Under the pieces are notes generated by a model, which searched no databases, was not told where the DNA came from, and saw only the letters and a program-made list of their open reading frames with translations. This document shows, piece by piece, positions 1 to 14,700 of a DNA stretch of 64,000 nucleotides; position 1 is the stretch's first letter; every line of letters begins with the position of its first letter. This stretch comes from Daphnia pulex (taxonomy: Eukaryota; Arthropoda; Branchiopoda; Diplostraca; Daphniidae). Location: contig NC_060026.1 of NCBI RefSeq assembly GCF_021134715.1, positions 5,022,001 to 5,086,000 of the forward strand, in the 5' to 3' direction. The translations under genes were made by a program, and so were the position numbers.

Positions 1-116
1 ACTTATTCTAGACCGCATTTATTGGTTAACATTGTTTTGGTGCTACACTGATTTATGTTAATTTCGATATAAAGAATTCGTTTTCGTCACCGAAACATTT
101 ATGAATTATGCGAGAA

Positions 117-268
117 TCAGTAATGAACAACACAGATACAAGTGAGTGTGTCAGGAACGTCCCGCCGCAAAGCCTGAGTTGCCTCAAACAGCAACGCTTC
201 ATTTTCTTTAAAAATTTTTTGAATTTTTTGGATGGAATTAAAACCCTCGAGTGGACCATCGGTGATTT
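117..268 (-). CDS. Terminal exon of unrecognised minus-strand gene
   Basis: On the minus strand a splice acceptor (cag at 271-269) opens a frame that runs to a TGA at 119-117. The peptide begins EITDGPLEGFNSIQ and continues with a charged, helix-like stretch (KENEALLFEATQALRRD) before the stop. Codon choice looks coding, and the other frames are poorer. A possible poly(A) signal in the same orientation (AATAAA, read from tttatt at 17-22) lies about 95 bases downstream. I do not recognise the family and could not place an upstream exon with confidence. A possible open stretch at about 376-446 does not join this exon in frame. The gene would be divergent from TMEM65. This could also be a chance open frame. 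Confidence 0.3.
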
Positions 269-752
269 CTGATTACATTAAAATGGAATTCTCTCTTTAG
301 AAAAACAAAACAAACATTTTTATGCTGAGTAAGAAAGCAGCCAAGAAAGGTACTAGGTAGAAGGTTTGGAACTCGTTGGAACTATTTCCACAGACAGCGC
401 CATTGGGCCTATGGTGGCATAGAAGAACACTGCATCAAAAGGAAGATCGAGGTGCCGTCTGCCGTTTTGTTTGTTTTGTTATATTGATCGTGCGAAAACA
501 TCACGAACGATTTCATTTCATAGTTGGTCCTTTTGGTGTGGCAATCACGCACTTCATTGACGTCATAATACATAAAAATTCGTATTTATTCGCGTTTTTT
601 TACCGTGTTCATGGTATTGCTTTTGAGTCAGCACAGGCATTTTGATTTTCTCAACTTACCGATCACTTGAAACTTAATTTTCCTGGACCCACTTGATTAA
701 TTCGTCGTAGTGTAAAACTTTACCTTTTAGAAAAAATACCCTAGTAAACAGA

Positions 753-1843
753 ATGTTTCATTCACCAATTTTGAATTGTATTTCCAAGAGGAATGTCTCC
801 TTTTTCACTTCATCCAACTTATTGCTTAATGGTAGATTTTTAGAATTATTATAAATTTATTCCATGTTTGCTGTGAAAATATGTTTATTATTGGTTTTTA
901 GGGGGAAAATGCCATCTGAAGATTTTAGGTACCAAAAAAATTCAAACAGAACCTTCTAAAACAGATTTTGCTCAACCAAAACCCACAGTAAATTTTGAAA
1001 AATGGGTTGCAAATCTATCACCAGCACAACAAAATTCCCTTCTTTCTACTTTATTAAAGCAAACACAAAGTAAAAAACAAATTACTTAAAGAAATTATTT
1101 TTTTTGTTGTTGAAGTGATGCACTTACATTATTATTGACAGTGTCTTCAGACAATTCACCACCTCCTTCTCTGAGAACATCACAGCTCTTCCATGGTAAA
1201 CTAGAAATATTATTTATATTGCAATTTTACTTAATGGTCCATTCTTGATTTCAGTTGGAATACATTATTCCCTTCCTTTCATTGGGTTTGGATTTTTGGA
1301 CAATTTTATCATGATTATTGCTGTAGGTTTTTCAAAGTGGATTAAATTGAGGCCTTCCATAAAATACGTTAATTCACGCGATTTCTTACACCCTCTAAAT
1401 TTCCCTCATAAAAATTTCTCTTACTTGCCGCACTCCTGTAGGCGTGGTTTCATTATGGACGGCCTCTATTTCCGTTATTGAATGTGCTTCAAACATTTTT
1501 AACATAATATTATATTTCACTTTATCAGGGTGACTACATAGATTTAACAATTGGAAGTATGTTTGGTATTTCTACTATGGCAGCAGCTGGAATAGGAAAT
1601 GCAATATCTGATGTTGCTGGAGTAGGATCTGCTCAGTTCGTCGAGTCTTTTTCTCAAAAACTAGGAATTCCTCAACCCGATCTCGAGCCTCGGCAATATG
1701 CTTTTCGATCAACTACTTGGGCCATTAATATCGGACGTGCTATTGGTGTTGCTATAGGATGTGTGCTTGGAATGGTACCACTTTTATTTTTACCTACATC
1801 TGACAGCAAACGGCATTCAAAGGACCCTTCATCTCATTTGTGA
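753..1843 (+). CDS. TMEM65: TMEM65, inner mitochondrial membrane protein
   Basis: Five exons join in frame: 753-831, 902-1069, 1142-1195, 1255-1322, 1529-1843. The N-terminus (MFHSPILNCISKRNV) is basic and hydroxylated with no acidic residues, as expected for a mitochondrial presequence. The C-terminal half carries the family hallmarks: SLPFIGFGFLDNFIMIIAG, then FGISTMAAAGIGNAISDVAG, then GRAIGVAIGCVLGMVPLLF. These form about three hydrophobic helices, matching the family fold. TMEM65 is an inner-membrane protein linked to mitochondrial sodium/calcium handling and respiratory function; that role comes from work on vertebrate homologs. The gene is convergent with CSN5. The exon 1 start is my choice: it is the only upstream ATG giving an in-frame splice to exon 2. 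Confidence 0.85.
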
Positions 1844-2192
1844 TTGGCATGTCCGATATATTATTAGTCTTATAACCTTACAAATACGTGAACCTAAAAT
1901 AATTATTTAAACTCATAAAAATGACATTTTGCCGCGCAATGGCAATGGATCCTACTGCGACTTGGCAACTTTAATGTTCGATTCTTATTGTTTTGCACAT
2001 TTTTGAGCATTCCGATGAACTAACGTGGAGATTCTTCACATAACAATTATTTATATTGCCCACAATTGCTGTTCAATCTTGACCCCATTATTAGAGATAT
2101 AGCCAAAGAATTTTACATGTTCAATACAATATATTCTAACACTTGGTAACTCATTCACAGAAAACACAAACAAAATGGTATGCATAAGCCAG

Positions 2193-2198
2193 TTTATT
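2193..2198 (-). terminator. Poly(A) signal of CSN5
   Basis: AATAAA on the minus strand, about 40 bases after the CSN5 stop codon. Confidence 0.55.
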
Positions 2199-2238
2199 AT
2201 TAAGGATTCTCAGAGGATATTTAGAAAAACGAGATGGT

Positions 2239-3506
<1,268 letters not shown>

Positions 3507-3974
3507 CTTGGATGTGGAACACACAACCAATTTTACTTGAAACCTCTTTTTGCAAAAGACACTCTAAAGTCCAAATGGGGAAATTCGAACGAGGTATACC
3601 AGTGCTGAATATATCAAATCCAAACGTACAGCCGGAAACTAAATCTCATCGACTGTTGATGTCGTCTACGAGACTACGACCTACGGGTCTTGTTTTGCCT
3701 TTGGCATACTGGGAGCTGCTGGGAGAATGAAGAGGTAAAATGCGGGTCGCGGCGGTGGTAGGAACAAAGTAAAACGTAGGATTTCAGCCTCAGGGATGGA
3801 TTGGACGACTGCGATTGCCTAGTCTGCTACGACTGCTACTTCAGTACTTCTGACTTCTCCTACTCCATTAGTCCATTGTCCATTGCCTCACCACTAAATC
3901 CCTATCTACTCTTTTTCCCACGTTTTACTATTTCTTACCGTGGAGTTGCCGATGCCCGATAAACAAATTCAAAC
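3507..3974. promoter_or_regulatory. Divergent promoter region CSN5/POLG
   Basis: This 468-bp interval separates the start codons of CSN5 (-) and POLG (+) and must contain both 5' UTRs and core promoters. I see no TATA box at a convincing position. Open frames here have no recognisable protein similarity. Confidence 0.5.
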
Positions 3975-6900
3975 TTGTTTCCAAACATGCTTTCGTTTCG
4001 AGTGTGGCAAATTAAACATAACCGTAGGAAAATACCTTGGAAATATTCATTATCTAGTTTAAATATTCTTCATAATTATAGAATACATTTTTCAACAAAA
4101 AGCCAATGCAAAGAAGAAGTATCTATTTCAAACAAATGTGTTACTATTAATCCGTGTGGTATACAAATGTTATCAAGATCTATCCATCGACAGATATTCG
4201 AAAAAGAAAACAACAATTCTGTATCTAAAGAAACGCTGTTAAAAATTCAGCAGCATTTATCAATTCACCATCTTTATGGCAAATCACCAAGTAAACTCCC
4301 AGATATTGATTTGAAGCTCCCAACTTTATTAGGAAAAAACATAGCAGAACACTTTGAAAAAATTGCTGAAAAACAATGTGGAAGTTACCGTAATAAATTG
4401 TTAGATTTGACATCACATTGCATTCCAGACATCCCTCAAGTCTGGAACTTTGCACCTGGATGGACAAGATACAACCAAAATGGAGAGATGGATCTAGTTC
4501 ATTTTCCAGAAGAGGATGCATATGTCTTTGATGTGGAAGTCTGTGTGAAAGAGGGCCATTTGCCAACCCTTGCAACTGCAGTTTCAAAAAACTACTGGTA
4601 CTCATGGTGTAGTAATCAGCTGTTTACTGAAAATAAGGTTTATTTTTATTTTTCTTAATACTTTTTTCACCCTATATCAATGCTTTATTATCCTACTTGA
4701 CAGGTGCAAAGTTCAATTTTGAAGGATATGGAAAGTATTTATGAATTAAAGGACTTGATCAACTTGGAATCAAAAACGGAACAAGACCGTCTCCCTCTCA
4801 AAGATCAAAAAGAGCGTATCGTTATAGGACATAATGTAAGTTATGACCGTTCGCGAATAAAAGAGCAGTATTTCATCGATGGCACCAAAGTTCGATTTTT
4901 TGATACGATGGCTTTGCACATAGCGATCAGTGGCATCACGAGTTTTCAAAGAAACATGCTCCTTGCCGCAAAATCTGGTACCCCTATTGATCGTTCTCTG
5001 AAAAATCCCCAGTACTGTAATGGCAAGTCAAGAAAAACGGAAGAAATTCTAGAGTGGCAAAATGTCAGCTCATTTAACGGTTTAAATGATGTGCACAAAC
5101 TTTATTGCGGAGGATTAGGTTTAGATAAAGAGAAGCGAAACATCTTTGTAACTGGTTCTCTAACAGATATTAAAGACGATTTTCAGCAATTAGTAACTTA
5201 CTGTGCACGAGATTGTCAAGCAACTTACCGAATACTTTGTGTTCTTCTCCCCGAGTTTCAGAAGCGATTCCCACACCCAGTCACGGTAAGTTTTTTTTTT
5301 TCATAGATAACATTTTTGGCATTTATTTTTTCTATTCAGATAAATTTTCCTCTTCAAGTTTATTGAATTTATTTTTCTAGTTGGCTGGGATGTTGGAAAT
5401 GAGTACATCGTATCTACCGGTAAATCGCAATTGGCAACGATATTTGCAAGAATCTGAAGATACATACCGTGATTCAGAGAATGAATTAACCCAGAGCTTG
5501 AAACGAGAAGCTGACCGTGCATCCCATATGATGACGGATAAATCCTACGAAAAGGATCCCTGGCTTTGGGATCTTGACTGGTCAACGAAACCGCTGAAAG
5601 TGAAAAAAACGTCGGTGCCAAAAAAGAAAAAAAGCGCAGCTGTTATACCCAGCATAAATAATGAAGAACCTGAAAATCAAACAAATAAAGAAGATAACGA
5701 CGATGAGATTCTTGAAATTCAAAAACTAAAATGTCAGTTTCAAGAATTATTCAATACCAAGGAACTGTTATTCAAACGCAATTCTTTCTTGCCCGGGTAT
5801 TAATCTCAGTTTTTCATTTATGTTAGTATTTTATTTCTTTTTCTAAAACACATTATTTTCATCCCGTAGTTACCCAAATTGGTACAGCTCCTTATGCGAT
5901 CGCCTTCAAGATGGTTTGATCGGCCCAACTGAAGTGTCAACATCAGCCCAAGTAGTAAGTACCCAAGTACCCATTATATTTATTTATTATATTTAACCCA
6001 ACTACCCATTTACCCAGGTACCCAAACTACTCAAACTGACCTGGGACGGATATCCACTTTTTCATAGTCGTGAACTAGGTTGGGGCTATCTTGTTCCAGG
6101 GAGACCTTTAAATTTGTCTCGAATCGATGAAGATGTGTGTGAGATTCCTTTTCCGTTGAAAGAAGCATTAGCCCTTTTCCCACCTCGGCCTGCTGACCAA
6201 AATGTTTTGACTAAAGGAATTATTACCGCTGAAGAAGCCATGCTGAAGCTTAGACAAATGACGGATTTGACTGCTGATCCTGTTGACTTGGCCATGCAGT
6301 GGCAGGTGATTTTACTTTATTTTCCCAGCTTCACCCTTTTCTCGCCAAACTTACCACCCATCTTTTTATAGGCTACTCGGAGAAGTTTAAACAACGACGC
6401 AGATCAAGCGAATCTTCATCCTGCGATTGACAAATCAAAAGAGAAACACACTTATTTGACATCCGATCGACCTGCTTGGCACGTAGGAATAGGCCCTTAT
6501 GACGTTGGTGTGGCTGGTTGTTGGTTTTTTCGACTCCCGCATAAATCTGGTGTTGACAACAATGTTGGAAATCCGCTTGCCAAAGACTACTTAAACAAAA
6601 TTGAAGACGGTACTTTAAAAGCCACTTCAAGTTCCATTGCCGAACATGTTTTAAAACTAAACCGCAATAGTAAGCTATAATCGACAGATTATAAGATAGA
6701 TATAAGATAGATTTATAATAGTATAATATTTTCTTTCTGTCTTCTTGAATCCCAGTCATCTACTGGAGAAACGCTCGCGATCGCATTATGTCACAAATGG
6801 TTGTGTGGCTTCGACAATCTCAAATTCCTCGCAACGTGACCAAATCTGAACATTTTGACCCATTGAATACGTATGGGGCCATTCTACCACAGATCGTAAC

Positions 6901-8235
6901 GTCAGGCACTCTCACACGAAGAGCAGTTGAATCTACCTGGTTGACAGCTTCAAATGCGTACAAGGTATTTTTTTTTATTGTTTATATTCAAACAAAATTT
7001 AAAATTCTCAAGTATTCTGGATGTTTAGGATCGGATAGGATCAGAATTAAAGGCTATGATCCAATGTCCTCCTGGCTTTAACTTTGTCGGTGCGGATGTT
7101 GATTCTCAAGAACTTTGGATTGCATCTATAATTGGGGACTCATTTTTCGCCGGTCAACACGGTTCAACTGCTTTTGGCTGGATGACTCTTCAGGGCAAAA
7201 AAAGTGATGGGACAGACATGCACAGCCGAACCGCTGCAGCCGTTGATATTACGAGAGATCAGGCCAAAATTTTGAATTATGGAAGAATTTATGGGGCTGG
7301 CGAACGATTCGCAAGAACTTTGTTGATGCAGTTCAATCACCGGTTAACCGAAAAAGAAGCTACAGAAAAAGCCCGCAAAATGTACTCATTGACTAAGGGT
7401 AATTCTCTCCTCAAATTAAGTCATTATGGGCGGCAATTAGCCTCTGCTTCGGGAAATAAAGATGAGTTGGTAACACTAGAACAATTAAGTGAAATGCGAA
7501 AAAATGCAAGAAAGGAACCCAGCCTGAAGAAGATCGCCAATTTGCCGACAGACGAATTAGTTGAACGGCGAATGTGGGCTGGCGGAACCGAATCACACAT
7601 GTTCAACAAACTGGAAGAAATTGCACAGTCGGAGTCGCCGCAGACTCCAGTGTTACATTGCCGGATCAGTCGTGCCTTGGAACCCCGAAATGTTGGCAAC
7701 GAATTCATGACGAGTCGCGTGAATTGGGTAGTCCAGAGTTCCGCCGTCGACTATCTTCATTTGATGATTGTGGCAATGCGATACCTCGTTGATGTGTACA
7801 AGTTAGTAGTTGTTTTATCATTTTTAATTTTATGCAATTCCTTAAGTGTTGAATTTGTTTTCTTTTAGAATTGAAGGCCGTTTTTCAATAAGCATTCACG
7901 ATGAAGTTCGGTACATAATTAAGGAAGAGGATAAATTCCGTGCTGCATTAGCGTTACAAGTCGCAAACCTTTGGACCCGGTGCATGTTTTCATATCAAAT
8001 GAATTTGAATGATTTACCTCAGGCCGTTGCTTTCTTCTCGTCAGTGGATATAGACACGGTATTACGCAAAGAATCAAACATGGACTGTCAAACACCCTCA
8101 AACCCTTATGGCCTCAAACAAGGATATGGCATAGATTTTGGTTGCAGCTATGACATTTACCAAATTTTGGAAAAGACTGGTGGTTCTCTCGATTCAAAAA
8201 CCAAAAATTGCAGTAAAGAATCTCCTGTGAATTAG
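3975..8235 (+). CDS. POLG: Mitochondrial DNA polymerase gamma, catalytic subunit
   Basis: Nine exons: 3975-4637, 4704-5285, 5381-5796, 5870-5954, 6018-6305, 6372-6669, 6756-6964, 7029-7801, 7869-8235. The enzyme replicates and proofreads mitochondrial DNA. The 3'-5' exonuclease motifs are present: FDVEVC (Exo I), GHNVSYDR (Exo II) and YCARDCQAT (Exo III). The family-A polymerase motifs follow: [10 protein letters not shown] (A), [15 protein letters not shown] (B) and SIHDEVRY (C), so all catalytic carboxylates are intact. The long spacer (GWGYLVPG region and beyond) and the end (DIYQILE) match metazoan POLG. The N-terminus is basic and presequence-like. Two near ATGs exist (MFPNMLSF), and I chose the first. 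Poly(A) signals at 8382 and 8411. Confidence 0.95.
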
Positions 8236-8381
8236 CCTTAATGTTCCTAGAGAAAGTAGTTGCTTCGTGTAAAAATCGCTTATTGGAATTCACGTACCAA
8301 TTTGAGTTATTCGTAATAATGCTGATAATTTAAAAAAAGCCTAAGCTTTCTCCGTGATATACTTGTTCTAACAATTGAAGT

Positions 8382-8416
8382 AATAAACAACTCGAAAACT
8401 GAAATCAAGTAATAAA
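8382..8416 (+). terminator. Two AATAAA poly(A) signals of POLG
   Basis: AATAAA at 8382-8387 and again at 8411-8416, about 150 and 180 bases after the POLG stop. Confidence 0.5.
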
Positions 8417-9465
8417 ATTGTTATTCTCAGTAAATTGATTGTTCTCCATTTAATTAAAATACTTTTTTTTTCAAAATCAGTAATGTTTTTTTTTTTTTTA
8501 ATTTGTAATCCCATTACCTTTAAGCAAGCAAAGATAAGACCAAAGCTATTAATGAAGTAAGTTTCGCATTTATAAACTTGTGCTTTTTGGTTTATTTAAT
8601 TAAGCCGTCATGAAGACTGGAAATTAGTTAGTGTGCTATACTCATTATTGCTTTTTAAAATGTACATTATTTAAAAGGAAATAAGATAAATTTTTATTTT
8701 GAAGGAGAAGCTCTAATTCTTTACCTTAGACGTTTTCAGCGCTCCAAGCTTTCCTTATGTTTAGTCATTCGTATTTGTCATAGTGAACACACGCTGATCT
8801 GGAGCAAAACGATATTTGAATTTATTATTAGTTCTTATCAGCGTATATCGGTGCACTTTTGGAATTATTATGTAGACCTAGTACATAAGGAAAATTCGCA
8901 CACCTATCCGATCCTACCATTGGATCATGCAGAAGAGCATCCCCTGAAAAACAAGAAACTGAACACAAGAATATTAGAATACTCCTCTGAACATACAATG
9001 ATTACGTCTTCCGAATTCAAGATCAAAACAAAAATAATTCAACTTGTCACTAATTTTTAATTAAAATTCCTCTAAAAATTTATTAAGTTTCTTTTCAAAA
9101 TTATAGCGCTTTCTGATTTGAAATTCGGTTAAAGGGGTTTGAGCTTGATACCTAACTACTAGTAACTACTCGCATTGGAATGAGAAATTAGTTGTTTTTC
9201 TTTAAAAAAAAGAACTAGGGAAAAATATTCTCACGCAAACCTCACAGACGTCACGGTTCGCGGGTCTAGCTGCTGGGTCGGGTCGGGTCTAGCCCGGGTC
9301 AGTTGCGGGCTGCCGGCCGCCTCCGGGCTCAGACAACAAAACATGAATACCGTTACCGTCGTCTGCTTTTGTCAAACTCGAATAGTGTTGACAAATAATA
9401 TCAATAACGTTTGAGTATCGTCTCCTTCTTATAGTTATGATATATTTTCATTGTAGAAATTTAAA
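8417..9465. other. Intergenic POLG-FITM, GC-rich patch
   Basis: No convincing gene. A short AT-rich open frame at 8851-9060 lacks recognisable domains. At 9240-9320 there is a sharply GC-rich patch with runs of GGGTCGGGTC and GCCGGCCGCC, likely part of the FITM promoter or 5' UTR because it lies 150-220 bases upstream of its start codon. Confidence 0.45.
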
Positions 9466-10823
9466 ATGAATGCAAAAAAAACACCTAAAAGCATTTCTAG
9501 TTTGAATTTTCGCCCACAAGTTGAGTCAAAAATGAGTGACAAAAAGGGAACAAAACCTCTGCCTGATCCTGCATCGATTCAACAAGTATTGTGGCTAATG
9601 GTCGTACATCTGTGTCGGAAGGTCTTGTTTGTTGATCCAAATATAAAAGTTGGGATTTACATTATGTTAGTTTTCTTTGGAAGTATTCTGGGTGATGTCC
9701 TTCCTATACCAAACTCCTATTTTTCACGAAAAGACAACATGTTTAATGTTTACTTTGTTAAACTAAGTTGGGGTATGTAGTAATTCTGCTTTAACTTTCA
9801 TTTGGTTTTAATTATTTCAATCCTGGTCTGATTTTCAGGTTGGACAATGGCCTGCGTTGGTTCATTTGTCTATCTTACTAGCTCTGTGTACTCCTGTGGT
9901 GACCAAACCAGAATACGGAAGCACATGTTAAGGCTACTCTTTGCAACTTTTATGTGGCTCTTTTGGACCAACTTATTCGTGAACATTGAAGAAAGGTGAG
10001 TAAATGTCAAATATTCACTTTTCCTGCACATTGAATGTGTTTTTAACTATTAAACAATTTTCTTCTTTGAAAAAGTTATGGCTATTGCAGCAAAGCAATT
10101 ATTCGATCAAACAAAAAGCAATGTCTCACTAAAGGACTGACATGGAATAGTTTCTCCTTATCTGGACATACATTCATTTTAATTTACTGCACCTTGATTA
10201 TTATGGAAGAAGCCAAAGCACTTATCAGTTGGGAAGCCATTAAAGACCATTTGAGAAATGAAGATCACAATAGAAGTAATGAGGAAAATGTATCAGCTAC
10301 ACCATTGGATTCCCTAAGTGCTGAACAGCTATTATATGTTCGAGAGAAATATGAAAAATTCACTCCGTACATTCGGATATCCTTTGTCTTAATGACTATG
10401 TTAGCTGTAATTTGGGACGTCATGCTCATGGTTCGTATTTCTCTCCTATATTACATGGAAAGATTTTGATAAAATATAATTTTTCCCCCATTGAAGGCCA
10501 CTATCATCTACTTCCATTCAACTCCGGAAAAATTTGTAGCTGGTGTAATTGCAGTTCTTTTATGGTTCTTCAGTTATCGATTCCTTTTCAACCGCAAGTT
10601 ACTAGGAGTGCCTCTTCCGGGAGAGGGCACATTTCGCTATATGAATCCTTTCCAACCTCTTCAAACGATGCATTTACGGCGCGCTTCGTTGATTTCTAAA
10701 AATGAAAAAACTCCTACTTTTATGGGAATGCCACTTAGCCCACAAAAGGGCGTAGCAGAAGCAAACACTACTAAATTTCAATCAACTCCCGAGGCCTCAC
10801 GTCCAACAGTCGCTCGTCAATGA
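9466..10823 (+). CDS. FITM2: Fat storage-inducing transmembrane protein (FIT2-like)
   Basis: Four exons: 9466-9772, 9839-9995, 10076-10430, 10497-10823. FIT proteins are ER multi-pass membrane proteins needed for lipid droplet formation. The vertebrate homolog is reported to act as an acyl-CoA diphosphatase of the lipid phosphatase-like fold. The two catalytic histidines of that fold are visible in SGHTFILIYC and IIYFHSTPEKF. About six hydrophobic segments are present, and the block NMFNVYFVKLSWGWT matches the vertebrate motif around helix 2. An extra hydrophilic insert (roughly IKDHLRNEDHNRSNEENV) separates the histidines. The C-terminal tail after the last helix is longer than in vertebrates and ends PTVARQ. 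A second in-frame ATG lies about 20 codons downstream (MSDKKGT), so the true start may be there. Confidence 0.9.
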
Positions 10824-11706
10824 ATACTCAGAAAAATTTCGCGTGTTGTAATTTGTCCAAATGTGTCTAATAGCCAAAACAGTTATTTGGTCATTAATTA
10901 ATCACGTTGATAAAAAAAAGGTTATTTTGTATTTCAGAAATCTGATTTTACACAAGATGAGTGCAGTAAAAAAACAGACAATAGATTGTTAACACCCATT
11001 TTCTTTTAAATAACAATGCCCTTTCTTCTGATCTTCCTATGGATACTGTAGTTTTGTAGAAATCCCCAAATGGATTATGATGTGCCCAGCCCTGCTCACA
11101 CTAAAGAAATAAATAAGTAAGAATTGCCGTGCTAATTTCAGAGCTCCAAGTCTCCAATAACCTACAATTTGATTCGATACGAGTGACTATATTAGTTATA
11201 AAAAATTCGTAGTTTCTTTAGCAGCAGATCATCTACCATCTTAATAATTTAATTGTCGTCTTACTTTTTCCCCGTTCCACTATATATATTTTACAAACAT
11301 TCTGTAAAACCTTTAGAGGACTTGGGATTGGTGAAATGATCCGTGTATTTCGATCTTGATGCGCGTGGATCGTGCGTAATCGTGACAAAGCGATATCTCG
11401 GATAGACAATAACAGACTCCGAATGGCAACGTTGATTTTCTGGTAATGTCAAATGTAACCCATTTGTTTTGTTTTTGTGTGGTGTAATCACTAAGAAAAA
11501 TGGGATAGATAAATATTCAATCTTGAATAAGCTTAATGTAACCAAATAATGAGCCAAAAGAAGTGGAAGCGTGTACTATATCTAGTTGATAATAAATACC
11601 TCCGTAACGCACAAAATAGTTATTTGCAGTAGGGGAAGCTTCCTAGTCAAACATCACAGTTGCCCAAATAGACACTTTTAGGAACTAGTCACTTAAGATT
11701 TAAAAA
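10824..11706. other. FITM 3' UTR and ANKIB1 upstream region
   Basis: Non-coding as far as I can see. An AATAAA at 11108-11113 could end the FITM transcript. The rest is AT-rich and should hold the ANKIB1 promoter and 5' UTR. Confidence 0.4.
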
Positions 11707-14700
11707 ATGGGAAGTGCTTCCTCCAAATTCCGAAAACACATTCAACATGGAGATGAATATGCTGCAATGCAAGTATGAAGTGAACAGTTTATTTCGGCAT
11801 GTGAAGATGTTTTCATATAGTTTTTTTTTATCCATAAAATAGGTTTACCACAATTCCCCTGAACTCAGAAAGTCTCTTGATCCTAATTTGAGTTATGGGG
11901 AACATCATCAACACAACACTGCAATGCATTATGCATCAAAACATGGAATGAAACATTTACTAAGGTAGGGTGAATTATTGTACAATTTAAAACAAAAAAT
12001 TTTTATTCTGATTTTTAATGCTTTCCAGAATATTTTTAACTGACTTGCATGGAAATCCAAACAAGCGAAATGCTAGAAATGAAACAGCTCTTCATCTTGT
12101 TTGCAAGCTGTCTTTAAATGCTCCACCTTCTGCACAAGACAGGCGACTTGCCTGTGCTCATCTTATTTTGCAGTGGAAAGGAGGATTCAGTGCTGTGTCA
12201 GGAAACATTGAACAGGCTGATCTCAAAGCCCAAGACATGGTAATAGCTAAAGTTTTACTGTTGTTTCTTCATAACTTTGACCCTGATCATGTAATGAAAT
12301 ATTTCATTTCTTGTAGCATGGTAATACAGTCTTGCACCTATCAGCTGGATCAGGGTTGGATAGAGTAGTTGAGCTGCTGGTTTCTCATGGTGCCCCTTTA
12401 TTTCTTGAAAATTCTGAAAGACTCACGCCTTGCGACGTGGCAATGAGGGCCAATTTCCACGATATCGCGCTATTCTTGGAATCCCGAATGGTTTTTGTAA
12501 GTGACTTGAAAACTTGTTCTTTCTCCTCTCTCAATCGCTTCCCACCTGATCAAAGCGGTTGATTTTTTAGGCCGATGCACCAATTGAAATGGGGACCGAC
12601 TTGAGAGTAGAATCCAGTTATGCCCGTGGAACCCCATCGGTCATTGTTGGCGCTTCTCACTCGACTATAGACACTGACGAAGTGTATACAGGACTTCGGG
12701 CCCAAGACTTACAAGAAGCGAAAGATCAACTGGTAGTTGAAACTGCTGATATGCTTCACATTCCACTTTTCACAGCCGAAGCCTTGTTAAGAGACAACGG
12801 TACTTTGCTTGATCATCCTTATTTTTCACTTTACCTAACTTTTTGTTGAATATTTTCAGAATGGTCTCGGGAACTGCTACTTGAAAAGTGGATGATTGAT
12901 CCAGTCCTCTGTTGCGAATCCATGGGACTTCAGACCCCCCTATCAGCTCTTCGCTTCCGTAATTCGTTGCCGTGTGAAGCTGTTAACATTCTTGAGGCTA
13001 GCTTAGAATATCTCGAGGTAACACCGAAGTTGAATATTGCATTCTACGTGGGCTGCTAATAATAGCTAAATGAAAGTCTCATACGATACTAATTGATACA
13101 TGTAATCATCCTAGGCACCTCCCACTTCACCCTGCAGATCAAGAATTTCCGACCAAATAGAAGATTTCCGGGATGAATGTTGTGACATTTGTTTAGAAGT
13201 AATAGAGCAGGGTTCATCTCGTGTTTATATTTCTTGTGATCATTCGTTCTGTCGCCGATGTTGGTCGAGTTACCTTACTTTGAAGATCATCGAAGGTGAC
13301 GCGAATCATGTTACTTGCCCCGCACTTGGCTGCTCGATGCTAGTTCCCGTCGAATTAATTGAAAGTCTAGTGTCAAAAGAGACAGCTAAGAAATATTTAC
13401 ATTTCGATCTGAATTCGTTCGTTGCAACTAATCCGACCATCAAATGGTGTCCTGGCACTGGTTGTGGTTTTGCTGTTCGTTTACCTGAATCTGAGCAGGT
13501 TAGTTAAATCAGTCCAATTTAATGAATAAACTACTCATTCAACTAAATTTTTTTAAGGGCCAGCCGAACGTCATGAACATATTCTCGCCAAAAGCACCTC
13601 CTCGTACATCTCATGCTGTTGATTGTGGAAACGGACATTTCTTTTGTTGGGAATGTCTCAGTGAGGCTCACGCTCCAAGTGGTAAAGAACAAATATATTT
13701 TTTTATTTTATACTTATCTGCCTTCGAAAACCTGATCATGAGCGCAAAAACGTTTTTATCTAGGTTGTGAACAATGGGTTCAGTGGCTGCAAAAAGTAGC
13801 TGAAGTTCGACCGGAAGAACTCAAGTCTACATGTACTGAAAGTGAAGATGCAGCCAACTGCTATTGGCTCGTAACAAATTGCAAAGCTTGTCCGAGTTGC
13901 AAGAGTCCCATCCAAAAGAACGAAGGGTGCAATCACATGAAATGCTCAAAATGCAAATTTGATTTCTGTTGGGTGTGTCTCGATTCTTGGAAAAAGCACA
14001 GTTCAGCAACGGTTGGAAAACACTATTAATTTTTTTCTTTATCATTTGCATTTATTACTTTTTTTCACGTATTTTCAATTTTAGGGTGGCTATTTTCGCT
14101 GCAATCGCTATGAAGCAATGCACAAAGCGGATGAAAAACAAGGTTCTATGATAAGCGAAGCTGGGCAGCGCAACAAACAATTACAAGTATTTTCCCAATA
14201 ATACTTTTGAGTTCCTTTTGACGGCCAAGTTACATTTTTATTTTTTACAGGAATTGAATCGGTTCATTCATTATTACACTCGCTTTAAGAATCATGAAAA
14301 TTCACGTTTGCTAGAAGAGCCATTGCTGACTTCCGCTCGTAGAAAAATGGAGTTACTGGCTGCATCTTTGCCTGCAGCTCGTAGCCCTGTGCTTGGACAC
14401 TCTGACTCAAAAGATGTGACCGCACACCGATCTTCAACGAGCAGTGTCCCAGCTTGCACTCGATTTATTGAAGAGGGTATCCGGGAATTGCTGAAAGCAA
14501 GAAGAATATTATGTGGCTCATACGTTTATGGTTAGCAAATTTGAATTTTTCTCGATGCTGCGTTTGCTTTAACAAAGTATTCTTTCTTGGCAATTTAGGA
14601 TATTATCTGGAAGATAACGGCTACAACAAAACTATATTCGAATTCATGCAGGTAATTTTAAAGCAACAGTCTTGCACACTGTCATTTCAGGTGATTTTAA

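Noticed and set aside
376..645. 89-codon plus-strand frame upstream of TMEM65
   Set aside because: No recognisable domain, no in-frame link to TMEM65 exons; likely promoter DNA.
1245..1481. 78-codon frame in TMEM65
   Set aside because: Only its first part is exon 4; the remainder reads through an intron with a clear donor at 1323.
8851..9060. 69-codon frame downstream of POLG
   Set aside because: AT-rich, no domain, no splice or promoter support.
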